Shown: positions 18,462 through 26,635 of the stretch, one piece after another
How positions within the stretch are numbered: the stretch's first letter is position 1
Layout: every line of letters begins with the position of its first letter
DNA from: Frankia alni ACN14a
GTDB lineage: Bacteria > Actinomycetota > Actinomycetes > Frankiales > Frankiaceae
Direction: 5' to 3'
NCBI RefSeq assembly: GCF_000058485.1
Contig: NC_008278.1
Location: 2,598,962 to 2,662,961 of the forward strand
DNA: 64,000 bases
The notes under the pieces: generated by a model
Told to the model about the DNA's origin: nothing
The model's input: only the letters and a program-made list of their open reading frames with translations
The model's database searches: none
Made by a program: the position numbers and the translations under genes

Positions 18462-18982
18462 GCGCCGCCGGCCCCCGCCCGCGCGAGGGAAGGACGCTGG
18501 TCGCCGGCGTCGGGAACATCTTCCTCGGCGATGACGGATTCGGGGTCGAGGTGGTTCGCCGGCTCGACCCGGCGAACCTGCCCGGCGAGGTCGACGTCGC
18601 CGACTACGGCATCCGGGGCCTGCACCTTGCCTTCGCGCTGCTCGACGGCCGGTACGACACGGTGATCCTCGTCGACGCGTTGCCGTCCGACGAGCCCCCG
18701 GGGACCCTCACGGTCCTGCGACCCGAGGTCGGCGACGCGCCGACCGGGGACGCGGCGGCGGTGGTGGACGCGCACGGCATGTCCCCGGACGTCGTGCTGC
18801 GGCTGGTGCGCGATCTCGGCGGCGAGATCGGCCAGGTCGTCGTCGTCGGGTGCAGACCCGCCGTGGTGGCGGACCGGATGGAGCTCTCCGGCGCGGTGCG
18901 CGCCGCCGTCGACGGGGCGGTCGACCTCATCGGCGACATCCTCCGGCACCCCCGACTCGTGGGAGCCGGACACGGCATGTGA
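18458..18982 (+). CDS. hupD: hydrogenase maturation protease
   Basis: 174 aa of the HyaD/HybD/HupD endopeptidase family, which clips the C-terminal peptide of the large subunit after nickel insertion. The motif GNIFLGDDGFG (about residues 20-30) holds the first metal-ligand acid. DALPSDEPPGT and the later DAHGMSPDVVLRL (His ligand) fit the fold. Expected target: the peptide after DPCLPCGVH of the large subunit encoded two genes on. The GTG start overlaps the previous stop (GTGA). Confidence 0.9.
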   Translation: MSAAGPRPREGRTLVAGVGNIFLGDDGFGVEVVRRLDPANLPGEVDVADYGIRGLHLAFALLDGRYDTVILVDALPSDEPPGTLTVLRPEVGDAPTGDAAAVVDAHGMSPDVVLRLVRDLGGEIGQVVVVGCRPAVVADRMELSGAVRAAVDGAVDLIGDILRHPRLVGAGHGM

Positions 18983-19000
18983 GGGAAGGGAGAGGTCGAC

Positions 19001-20080
19001 ATGACAGCCACGGACGAACGGCCGGCCGGGCAGGCGCGGCCAAGTGGCGTCGACGAGGTGCACATCCTCTGGATCTCCGAGGGGATGAGCTGCGACGGCG
19101 ACACGGTCTCGGTGACCGCGGCCTCGCAGCCGGCCATCGAGGACGTGATCACCGGTGTCATCCCGGGCCTGCCGACGGTCCACCTGCACAACAAGGTGCT
19201 CTCGCCGACGCTGGGGGGAGAGGAGTTCCTGGCCCCCTTCCGCGCGGCGGCCCGCGGCGAGCTGGAACCGTTCGTCCTCGTCATCGAGGGGTCCATCCCC
19301 AACGAGAACATCAACGGTGAGGGCTACTGGACGTCGTTCGGCAACGACCCGGACACCGGCCAGCCGCTGACCATCAACTGGTGGATCGACCGGCTCGCGC
19401 CACGGGCCTGGGCGGTCATCGCCATCGGCACCTGCGCCGCGTACGGCGGCATCCACGCCATGGCGGGCAACCCGACCGGCTCGATGGGCCTGCTCGACTA
19501 CCTGGGGCGCGACTTCACCTCGGCCGGCAACCTGCCGATCGTCAACGTCCCGGGCTGCCCGGTGCAGCCGGACGACTTCATGGAGACGCTGACCTGGCTG
19601 CTGTACCACGCGGCCGGCACCGCCCCGCCGCCGCCGCTGGACGACCAGCACCGACCCCAGTGGATCTTCGGTCGAACGGTGCATGAGGGCTGCGACCGCG
19701 CGGGCTACTACGAGCAGGGCGACTTCGCGAAGGACTACAACTCGCCGAAGTGCCAGGTGAAGATCGGCTGCTGGGGCCCGGTGGTGAACTGCAACGTCCC
19801 CAAGCGAGGCTGGATGGGCGGCGTGGGCGGGTGCCCGAACGTCGGGGGTATCTGCATCGCCTGCACGATGCCCGGGTTCCCCGACAAGTTCATGCCGTTC
19901 ATGGACATGCCGCCGGGGGCGAGCCTGTCCTCGCTCGCGGTGAAGCCGTACGGGTCGGTCATCCGGCGGCTGCGGGGCATCACCAACGCCACGGTGAACC
20001 GGGAGCCGAGGTGGCGGCACAACCGGGATCTGCTGACCACCGGTTACGACCCGAGTTATCGGCCGAAGGGACGGGTGTGA
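19001..20080 (+). CDS. hupS: uptake [NiFe]-hydrogenase small subunit, actinobacterial type
   Basis: 359 aa. It carries the three FeS clusters that take electrons from the active site. The first cluster motif is GMSCDGDT: Cys31, then Asp34 where most hydrogenases have the second Cys of CxxC. This matches the 3Cys-1Asp proximal cluster of actinobacterial-type (group 1h) oxygen-insensitive enzymes. Later ligands are GTCAAYGG, VPGCPVQP, VHEGCDR, SPKCQVKIGCWGP and GGCPNVGGICIACTMPGFPD. There is no Tat signal and no membrane anchor, so it is probably cytoplasmic. The ribosome site AGGGAGAGG precedes the ATG. The stop overlaps the hupL start. Confidence 0.95.
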   Translation: MTATDERPAGQARPSGVDEVHILWISEGMSCDGDTVSVTAASQPAIEDVITGVIPGLPTVHLHNKVLSPTLGGEEFLAPFRAAARGELEPFVLVIEGSIPNENINGEGYWTSFGNDPDTGQPLTINWWIDRLAPRAWAVIAIGTCAAYGGIHAMAGNPTGSMGLLDYLGRDFTSAGNLPIVNVPGCPVQPDDFMETLTWLLYHAAGTAPPPPLDDQHRPQWIFGRTVHEGCDRAGYYEQGDFAKDYNSPKCQVKIGCWGPVVNCNVPKRGWMGGVGGCPNVGGICIACTMPGFPDKFMPFMDMPPGASLSSLAVKPYGSVIRRLRGITNATVNREPRWRHNRDLLTTGYDPSYRPKGRV

Positions 20081-21873
20081 TGACGGCCACCGAACAGCTG
20101 CGGGCCGCGGAGAAGCCCGGCCAGATCGTCGAGATGGCGTGGGACCCCATCACGCGCATCATCGGCAACCTCGGCATCTACACGAAAATCGATTTCGCCA
20201 ACCGGCGGGTGACCGAGTGCCACAGCACCTCCTCGCTGTTCCGTGGCTACTCGGTGTTCATGAAGGGGAAGGATCCACGCGACGCCGGCTTCATCACCAG
20301 CCGGATCTGCGGCATCTGCGGGGACAACCACACCACCTGTTCGGTCTACGCCCAGAACATGGCCTACGGCATCGCCAATCCGCCGATGGCGGAGTGGATC
20401 ATCAATCTCGGGGAGGCCGCCGAGTACCTGTTCGACCACACGATCTTCCAGGACAACCTGGTGTTCGTGGACTTCTGTGAGGCGATGGTCAAGGAGACCA
20501 ACCCCGGCGTGCTCGCGCGGGCCGAGGCCACCGCCTGCCCGCACGCCGAGGTGCACGGCCTGCGGACGATCGCCGACATCATGCGGGCGCTCAACCCGTT
20601 CGAGGGCCAGATCTACAACGAGGCGCTGCGGGTCAGCCGCATCACCCGGGAGATGTTCTGCCTCATGGAGGGCAGGCACGTCCATCCCTCGACGCTGTAT
20701 CCGGGTGGGGTCGGCACGATGCCCGAACCGACCGTCTTCACCGACTACCTCACCCGACTGATGGAGATTCTCGACTTCGTCAAGAAGGCCGTGGCGCTCA
20801 ACGACGACCTGTTCGACTTCTGGTACGACGCACTGCCCGGCTACGAGGAGGTCGGCCGCCGGCGCGTGCTGCTGGGCTGCTGGGGGGCCTTCCAGGATCC
20901 CAACGTCGTCGACTACCGGTACGAGAACATGACGGACTGGGGCCGCGCGATGTTCGTGACCCCCGGCATCGTCGTCGACGGAAAACTGCTCACCACCGAT
21001 CTCGTGAAGATCAACCTGGGTATCCGCATCCTGCTGGGCAGCTCCTTCTACAAGGACTGGGTCAACGAGGAGCCGTTCGTCGAGCGGGACCCGCTCGGTA
21101 ATCCCGTCGACATGCGCCACCCGTGGAACCAGACGACCTTCCCCGAGCCGCAGAAGCGTGACTTCGGCGAGAAGTACAGCTGGGTGATGAGCCCGCGCTG
21201 GCTCGACGAGGGCACCGGCGACCATCTCGCGCTCGACACCGGCGGCGGCCCCTTCGCCCGCCTCTACGTCACGGCGCTCGCGGGCCTGGTCGACACGCCG
21301 TACGTGACCGCCGGCGACGGCGCGGTGAAGATCTCGCTGCCGCGCAGCCGCACCCTGCCCGCCATGGACCTGAAGTGGTCCCCGCCCGCCTGGTCGAATG
21401 CGATCGAGCGAGACCGGGCCCGGGTGTACTTCGTCGCCTATGCGGCGGGGATGGCGCTGCACTTCCTGGAACGGGCGATGGCACGGGTGCGCTCCGGCGA
21501 CACCCGGACCTTCACCGACTTCGAGGTGCCGGACGAGACGATCGGCTGCGGCTTCCACGAGGCCGTCCGCGGGGTCCTGTCGCACCACATGGTGGTCCGG
21601 GACGGGAAGATCGCCAACTACCATCCCTACCCGCCGACGCCGTGGAACGGCAGCCCCCGGGACTCGTTCGGCACGCCGGGACCCTACGAGGACGCGGTCC
21701 AGAACATGCCGATCTTCGAGGAGAACGGCCCGGAGTCGTTCAAGGGTGTCGACGTGATGCGCGCGGTGCGCAGCTTCGATCCCTGCCTGCCCTGCGGGGT
21801 GCACATGTACCTGGGACACGGCCGCACACTGCGCACCGTGCACGCGCCGATGTTCGGGGCGAGCCATGGCTGA
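20080..21873 (+). CDS. hupL: uptake [NiFe]-hydrogenase large subunit
   Basis: 597 aa, the catalytic subunit that oxidises H2. The N-terminal nickel motif is SRICGICGDNHTTC (about residue 70). The C-terminal one is DPCLPCGVH, followed by a peptide of about 22 residues (MYLGHGRTLR...) that the protease should remove. DPITRIIGNL at the N-terminus is also diagnostic. Length and motifs fit the group 1h actinobacterial enzyme encoded with the Asp-ligated small subunit just upstream. The ATG overlaps the hupS stop; the stop is overlapped 8 nt by the NifU-like gene. Confidence 0.96.
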   Translation: MTATEQLRAAEKPGQIVEMAWDPITRIIGNLGIYTKIDFANRRVTECHSTSSLFRGYSVFMKGKDPRDAGFITSRICGICGDNHTTCSVYAQNMAYGIANPPMAEWIINLGEAAEYLFDHTIFQDNLVFVDFCEAMVKETNPGVLARAEATACPHAEVHGLRTIADIMRALNPFEGQIYNEALRVSRITREMFCLMEGRHVHPSTLYPGGVGTMPEPTVFTDYLTRLMEILDFVKKAVALNDDLFDFWYDALPGYEEVGRRRVLLGCWGAFQDPNVVDYRYENMTDWGRAMFVTPGIVVDGKLLTTDLVKINLGIRILLGSSFYKDWVNEEPFVERDPLGNPVDMRHPWNQTTFPEPQKRDFGEKYSWVMSPRWLDEGTGDHLALDTGGGPFARLYVTALAGLVDTPYVTAGDGAVKISLPRSRTLPAMDLKWSPPAWSNAIERDRARVYFVAYAAGMALHFLERAMARVRSGDTRTFTDFEVPDETIGCGFHEAVRGVLSHHMVVRDGKIANYHPYPPTPWNGSPRDSFGTPGPYEDAVQNMPIFEENGPESFKGVDVMRAVRSFDPCLPCGVHMYLGHGRTLRTVHAPMFGASHG

Positions 21874-22528
21874 TCCGGCCAGCGACGATGGCCGACGCGG
21901 CGAGGACGGCCGACGCGGCGAGGACGGCCGACGCGGCGAGGATGGCCCACGCGCCGAGGGCGGGCACCGCCTCGACGACCGGGCGGTGCGCGCCCGGCTG
22001 ACCCACCTCGACGAGGCGCTCGCCGAGGTGGAGCGGATCCCGGGGCCGAGCGGCGAACTGGCCCTGGACGCGGTGGCCACGCTCGCGTCGGTGTACGGCG
22101 AGGCGCTCGCCCGGGTGGCCGGGTACGCCGCCGGCGCCCCCGACGTGACCGCCGCGCTGACCGCCGACGAGCTGGTCGGCCATCTGCTCGTCCTGCACGA
22201 CGTGCACCCCGAGCCGGTGGACCGGCGGGTGGCCCGGGCGATCGAGCGGCTGCGACCGGCCGTACGCGACCGGGGTGGCGAGATCGAACTGGTGGGCATC
22301 GAGCGGGGCGTCGCCGAGATCAGCCTCACGCTCGGCGGGTGCGGCTCCGCGGCGGGCGAGGTCCTGGCGGCGGTCCGCGAGGCGGTTCTCGCGGTCGCGC
22401 CCGAACTGTCCGACGTCCGGCGCCAGGCCGCTGTCGCGGGTGACGCGCACCAGGCCGCCTTCGTCCCCCTGGACGCGGTCCTCACCTCGCCGCTCACCCC
22501 GCCGCTCGCCAGGAGCGCGCGGCCGTGA
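21866..22528 (+). CDS. NifU-like protein of the hydrogenase operon
   Basis: 220 aa. The N-terminus is a low-complexity tail of DGRRGE repeats (four 18-bp units, 21887-21958). Then comes a helical linker, LTADELVGHLLVLHDVHPEP, and a NifU C-terminal-type domain: VELVGIERGVAEISL-like, LGGCGSAAGEVLAAVREAVL, APELSDV. The normal CxxC of NifU C-terminal domains is reduced to a single Cys (GCGSAA), so cluster binding, if any, would need a dimer or another ligand. Likely role: Fe-S delivery or electron transfer for HupS, inferred from context. Confidence 0.8.
   Translation: MADPASDDGRRGEDGRRGEDGRRGEDGPRAEGGHRLDDRAVRARLTHLDEALAEVERIPGPSGELALDAVATLASVYGEALARVAGYAAGAPDVTAALTADELVGHLLVLHDVHPEPVDRRVARAIERLRPAVRDRGGEIELVGIERGVAEISLTLGGCGSAAGEVLAAVREAVLAVAPELSDVRRQAAVAGDAHQAAFVPLDAVLTSPLTPPLARSARP
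21887..21958 (+). repeat. four 18-bp in-frame tandem repeats
   Basis: The unit ga(c/t)ggccgacgcggcgag repeats four times, the last one diverged, giving DGRRGE-type repeats at the start of the NifU-like protein. Confidence 0.85.
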
Positions 22529-23382
22529 CGACCGACCTGCGTCCCGCGCCCGGCCCCGGCGGCGCCCCGCGCGCCGTGCCCGGCACCGGAGCCGGCCCGC
22601 CTGCCGTGCCCGGCGCCGGCGGTGCGCTGGACCGGGTGGTGCGGGCGGGCCTCGTCCGGGCCGGGCCGGACGGGGAGCGGTGCGACCTGTGCGCCGCCCC
22701 CGTGCCGAGCGAGCACCGCCACCTGCTCGACGAGTCGAACGACCTGCTGCTGTGCCTGTGCCGGGCCTGCGCGCTGCTGTTCGACCGGGACGCCGCCGCG
22801 CGCGGCCACTACCGGCTCGTCCCGCAGCGGCGGCTGCGCGTCGTCGACCTTGACCGCGTCGCCGACCAGGACCGCGTCGCCGACCAGGACCACGTGGCCG
22901 ACCAGGACCGCGCGGCCGACCAGGACCGCGTGGCCGACCAGAACCGCCTGGCCGACCAGGACCGCATGACCGACCCGCGCCGGGACGGGTCCGATCCCCG
23001 CGCGCTGGGTATCCCTGTCGGGTTGGCGTTCGTCGTGCCCGGCGACGACGGCGCGGTGCGGGCCCGGTACCCGAGCCCGATCGGCGCCACCCACTGGGAC
23101 CTGGAGCCGGCCGCCTGGCGCCGGCTCGTCGCCCGGGCGCCGGTGCTGGCCGGACTGACCCCCCGGGTCGAGGCGCTCCTGGCGAACACCGCGCGGGGCC
23201 GCCGGGAGTTCTGGATCGTCCCGATCGACGACTGCTATCGGCTCGTCGCGATCGTCCGGCGCGAGTGGACGGGGCTGTCGGGGGGCAGCCGGGTCTGGCC
23301 CGCGGTGGACGACTTCTTCGCCGCGCTGCCCGCACGTTCCCGCCGCGGCTCCCCGTTGGGCCGCGGCGCTGCGGGCAACTGA
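22525..23382 (+). CDS. DUF5947-type zinc-binding protein of the hydrogenase operon
   Basis: 285 aa. The N-terminal third has a zinc-ribbon-like pair, CDLCAAPVPSEHRHLLDE and LCLCRACALLFD. A linker of six 6-residue repeats (ADQDRV type) follows, then a beta-rich domain with IGATHWDLEPAAW and EFWIVPIDDCYRLVAIVRREW. This pattern matches what I know as DUF5947, a family found with actinobacterial hydrogenases; possibly a rubredoxin-like or assembly factor. The GTG start overlaps the previous stop (GTGA). Function unknown. Confidence 0.75.
   Translation: MTTDLRPAPGPGGAPRAVPGTGAGPPAVPGAGGALDRVVRAGLVRAGPDGERCDLCAAPVPSEHRHLLDESNDLLLCLCRACALLFDRDAAARGHYRLVPQRRLRVVDLDRVADQDRVADQDHVADQDRAADQDRVADQNRLADQDRMTDPRRDGSDPRALGIPVGLAFVVPGDDGAVRARYPSPIGATHWDLEPAAWRRLVARAPVLAGLTPRVEALLANTARGRREFWIVPIDDCYRLVAIVRREWTGLSGGSRVWPAVDDFFAALPARSRRGSPLGRGAAGN
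22861..22968 (+). repeat. six 18-bp in-frame tandem repeats
   Basis: The unit gccgaccaggaccgcgtc (with changes) repeats six times without interruption, encoding the ADQDRV linker of the DUF5947-type protein. Confidence 0.9.
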
Positions 23383-23435
23383 CCCGCGAGGGCGACCGGC
23401 CCAGCGGGGGCGACAGACCAGGGAGAGAGGACACC

Positions 23436-23645
23436 ATGGCACCGATCCGAGTCGGCGAGCCGGACGTCCGTCCGGATGCGACCGCGCATGTGGCGGGCGT
23501 CCGCGAGGGCAACGCCGTCGGTTCCTACGAGAGGGAGCCGGGTCACCACGGCGACGGCACCGCCGACGCCCGCCGCTCGACCGGCATCCGACCACACGAC
23601 CGCGACCCGATCTCGCCGAGCATGCCCAACCTGTCACCGGGCTAG
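23436..23645 (+). CDS. small hydrophilic hydrogenase-cluster protein, 69 aa
   Basis: The protein is short, charged and probably disordered, ending in PISPSMPNLSPG. GGGAGAGAGG precedes the ATG, a good ribosome site. It sits between the DUF5947-type gene and a 35-codon gene in the hydrogenase operon, 53 bp after the former. No family is assigned; position and ribosome site are the evidence that it is real. Confidence 0.6.
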   Translation: MAPIRVGEPDVRPDATAHVAGVREGNAVGSYEREPGHHGDGTADARRSTGIRPHDRDPISPSMPNLSPG

Positions 23646-23711
23646 CCGGCGCGCGGCGCAGGCGTCGCGCACCGCGACGTCGTCCGGGGTCGTCTCCGAG
23701 GAGGGAAGCCG

Positions 23712-23819
23712 ATGAGCAACCGTACGAAGTTCCTGGCCGCCACCGGCGCCGGCGTGGCCGGCATGATGTGGCGGGAGTACCCCGCCATCGTCCGGTACCT
23801 GCGCATCAAGCGGATGTGA
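23712..23819 (+). CDS. 35-residue hydrogenase-cluster protein
   Basis: A tiny gene with a strong site (GAGGAGGGAAG) before ATG. The product has a short hydrophobic Gly/Ala run (FLAATGAGVAGMM) followed by an aromatic, basic end, REYPAIVRYLRIKRM. I recall a similar small-protein family (DUF6893) in actinobacterial hydrogenase loci, but could not check this. A membrane- or partner-binding helix is plausible. The stop overlaps the putative hypF GTG start. Confidence 0.65.
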   Translation: MSNRTKFLAATGAGVAGMMWREYPAIVRYLRIKRM

Positions 23820-26317
23820 CGGTGAGCAGCCCGCCCCGCCCCGCCCCCGCCCCCGCGCCGGCCATGCCCGCCGGGCGCGCGGCCGGCCCGGCCGGGTCCG
23901 GGTGCTCCGACGGTCGGCGGCGACGGCGGATCACCGTGCGCGGCCTCGTGCAGGGCGTCGGCTTCCGGCCCTTCGTCCACGCGGCCGCGACCGATCTGGC
24001 GCTGTCCGGCTGGGTGTGCAACGACAGCGACGGGGTCATCGTCGAGGTCGAGGGCGCGCCCGGCGCGGTGGCGGAGTTCGGCCGCCGGCTGACCGCCGAA
24101 GCGCCGCCCCTGGCCGTGATCGAGCAGGTCACGGCGACCGACCTGGCGCCCCGCGGCGACGCGGCGTTCACGATCGCCGGCTCCCGCGCGGGCGACGCCC
24201 CGCACACGATGGTCTCCCCGGATGTCGCGACCTGCCCGGACTGCCTGCGTGAACTCGCCGATCCGGCCGATCGCCGCCACCGCCACCCGTTCATCACCTG
24301 CACCAACTGCGGACCGCGGTTCACGATCATCATCGGGCTGCCGTACGACCGGCCGGCGACGACGATGGCCGGCTTTCCCCTGTGTCCCGCCTGCGCGCGG
24401 GAGTACCGCGATCCGGGGGACCGCCGCTTCCACGCTCAGCCGATCGCCTGCCCGCAGTGCGGGCCCCGCCTGGAGTTCGTCCCCTCGACGGCACCGGCGG
24501 TCCCGGGCGAGACGCCGGTCGGCGAGGATGCCCTGGCGGCGGCGGCCCGGCTGCTGGCCGGCGGCGGTGTCGTCGCGGTGAAGGGCATCGGCGGCTACCA
24601 CCTGGCCTGCCTCGCCACGGACGAGGCGGCCGTGGCGACGCTGCGGCGGCGCAAGCGGCGGGGGGACAAGCCGTTCGCCGTCATGGTCGCCGACCTCACC
24701 GCCGCCCGGCGCCTCGCCCAGGTGGACCAGGCGGAAGCGGCGCTGCTGGCCGGGACCGCCCACCCGATCGTCCTGGCCTCCCGGCGCGACGACGGCCGTC
24801 CCGCGCTCGCCGCTGCGGTCGCGCCGAACAGCCCCGACCTGGGTCTGCTCCTGCCGTACACCCCGGTGCACCACCTGCTGCTCGCCGCGGTGGCGGCGGC
24901 CGGTGGTGCTCCGGCGCCGCTGGTGATGACGTCGGGCAACCTCGGCGGCGAACCCATCGCCGCCGACGACGCCGACGCCCGCCGCCGGCTCGCCCCGCTC
25001 GCCGACGCGTGGCTGCGCCACGACCGCCCGATCCACGTGCCCTGCGACGACTCGGTCATCCGGGTCGTCGACGGGGAGCCGCTGCCGCTGCGCCGCTCCC
25101 GGGGCTTCGCCCCCCTGCCGGTGCGGCTGCCGTTCGCCGTGGAGCCGACCCTGGCGGTGGGCGCCGACCTGAAGAACACCTGCGCGCTGGGCGCCGGCCG
25201 CTCCGCCTGGCTCAGCGGTCACATCGGGGACATGGACGACCCCGACACGCTGCGGACCTTCACCGCCGCCGAACAGCACCTCGAACGGCTCACCGGCATC
25301 CGACCCGCCGTTCTGGTCACCGACGACCATCCGGGCTACCGCTCCCGACAGTGGGCGCGCCGGCACGCGGCCGGCCGGCCGGTGCGCTCGGTGCAGCACC
25401 ATCACGCGCACGTCGCGGCGGTGATGGCCGAGCACGGCCTGGCCGGCGACCGTCCCGTGCTGGGCTTCGCCTTCGACGGCACCGGCTACGGCACCGACCG
25501 GGCGGTGTGGGGCGGCGAGGCGCTGATCGCCGACTACCGCGGCTTCGCGCGGTTCGCCCACCTCGCCTACGTCCCGCTGCCCGGGGGGGACGCCGCCGTG
25601 CGCCGCCCCTACCGGATGGCGCTGGCGCACCTGTGGGCCGCCGGCATCGGCTGGGATGCCGGTGTCGGCGGGGACGGGGACGGGGACGGGGGTGTCTGCT
25701 GGGACGAGGACCTGCCGCCGGTGGCCGCCTGCCCGGCGGCGGAGCGGCGCGTCCTGACCCATCAGCTCGCCACCGGGCTGGCCTGCGTGCCCACCGCCAG
25801 CATGGGGCGGCTGTTCGACGCGGTGAGCTCCCTGCTCGGCGTCCGCCACCGCGCGGACTTCGAGGCCCAGGCGGCGATCGAGCTGGAGGCGCGCGCCCGC
25901 CGCTGCCCGGACGGCCCCGACGCCTGGCGCCACCGGTACGCCTTCGCGGTCCACCGGGCGCAGCCGCCGGGCGGTCCGCTGGTGGCCGACGCGGCGCCCG
26001 TGATCCGCGGGCTCGTCCGCGACCTGCGGGGCGGGCTCGCCGTCGAGGCGATGAGCGCCGGCCTGCACGGCGCCGTGGTGGCCCTGGTCGTCGACCTGGC
26101 CCGGCGGGCCCGGGCCGAGCGGGGGCTCGACGTCGTGGCACTGACCGGCGGGGTGTTCCAGAACGTGCTGCTCGCGACGGCGGCCGCCCGGGCGCTGCGC
26201 GCCGCCGGCTTCACGGTGCTGCGGCACCGACGGGTGCCGCCGAACGACGGCGGTATCGCGCTGGGCCAGCTCGTGATCGCCGCGGCCGGCGCGGCCGGCG
26301 CGCGGGGGAGCGGATGA
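23816..26317 (+). CDS. hypF: carbamoyltransferase HypF
   Basis: About 833 aa. HypF makes the thiocarbamate on HypE that becomes the CN ligands of the active site. Domain order: an N-terminal Pro/Ala tail (about 40 aa), acylphosphatase (VRGLVQGVGFRPFVH), two zinc fingers (CPDCLREL...CTNCGPRF and CPACAREY...CPQCGPRL), a YrdC-like domain (KGIGGYHLACLATDEAAV, KRRGDKPFAVM), then a Kae1-like carbamoyltransferase with the metal-site His pair (QHHHAHVAAVMAEH) and LTGGVFQN. The GTG in the GTGA overlap is used; GTG 23822 is an alternative. Confidence 0.95.
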   Translation: MTVSSPPRPAPAPAPAMPAGRAAGPAGSGCSDGRRRRRITVRGLVQGVGFRPFVHAAATDLALSGWVCNDSDGVIVEVEGAPGAVAEFGRRLTAEAPPLAVIEQVTATDLAPRGDAAFTIAGSRAGDAPHTMVSPDVATCPDCLRELADPADRRHRHPFITCTNCGPRFTIIIGLPYDRPATTMAGFPLCPACAREYRDPGDRRFHAQPIACPQCGPRLEFVPSTAPAVPGETPVGEDALAAAARLLAGGGVVAVKGIGGYHLACLATDEAAVATLRRRKRRGDKPFAVMVADLTAARRLAQVDQAEAALLAGTAHPIVLASRRDDGRPALAAAVAPNSPDLGLLLPYTPVHHLLLAAVAAAGGAPAPLVMTSGNLGGEPIAADDADARRRLAPLADAWLRHDRPIHVPCDDSVIRVVDGEPLPLRRSRGFAPLPVRLPFAVEPTLAVGADLKNTCALGAGRSAWLSGHIGDMDDPDTLRTFTAAEQHLERLTGIRPAVLVTDDHPGYRSRQWARRHAAGRPVRSVQHHHAHVAAVMAEHGLAGDRPVLGFAFDGTGYGTDRAVWGGEALIADYRGFARFAHLAYVPLPGGDAAVRRPYRMALAHLWAAGIGWDAGVGGDGDGDGGVCWDEDLPPVAACPAAERRVLTHQLATGLACVPTASMGRLFDAVSSLLGVRHRADFEAQAAIELEARARRCPDGPDAWRHRYAFAVHRAQPPGGPLVADAAPVIRGLVRDLRGGLAVEAMSAGLHGAVVALVVDLARRARAERGLDVVALTGGVFQNVLLATAAARALRAAGFTVLRHRRVPPNDGGIALGQLVIAAAGAAGARGSG

Positions 26318-26341
26318 CCAGGAAGCGAGGGGGTGAGCGCC

Positions 26342-26635
26342 GTGTGTCTCGCGGTTCCGGGACGGGTCGTCGCCATCGGGGAACGGGACGGCACCCGCAT
26401 GGCCGAGGTGGATTTCGGGGGGGTGCGCAAGGACGTCTGCCTGCAGTACCTGCCGGACACCACGGTAGGCGAATACGTGATCGTCCACGTCGGGTTCGCC
26501 ATCCAGCGGCTCGACGAACAGTCCGCGCTGGAAACGCTGGACACCATCGCCCGGATGGGCCTGCTCGCCGAGGAACTCGGCGGCGGGTCGGTCACGTCCG
26601 CCGGCGACGCCCAGCCTGAGGGGGTGCACCGGTGA
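26342..26635 (+). CDS. hypC: hydrogenase chaperone HypC
   Basis: About 97 aa. HypC carries the Fe(CN)2CO precursor with HypD and escorts the large subunit. The true start is the GTG before TGT, because mature HypC must begin M-C-L-A-V-P-G with Cys2 as iron ligand; a GTG three codons earlier would bury this Cys. GAGGGGG lies at the right distance. [19 protein letters not shown] and [16 protein letters not shown] are typical. The stop overlaps hypD (GTGA). Confidence 0.94.
   Translation: MCLAVPGRVVAIGERDGTRMAEVDFGGVRKDVCLQYLPDTTVGEYVIVHVGFAIQRLDEQSALETLDTIARMGLLAEELGGGSVTSAGDAQPEGVHR

Noticed and set aside
22861..22968. Possible CRISPR-like array
   Set aside because: The 18-bp units are directly contiguous with no spacers and keep the reading frame, so this is a coding minisatellite.
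20056..23637. Minus-strand frame of nearly 1200 codons across hupL and following genes
   Set aside because: It lies entirely opposite motif-bearing hydrogenase genes and its translation is His/Arg/Pro-rich with no domains. Long antisense frames are expected at this GC content.
23642..26629. Minus-strand frame of nearly 1000 codons opposite hypF
   Set aside because: Same shadow effect; hypF on the plus strand has all its domains and zinc fingers.
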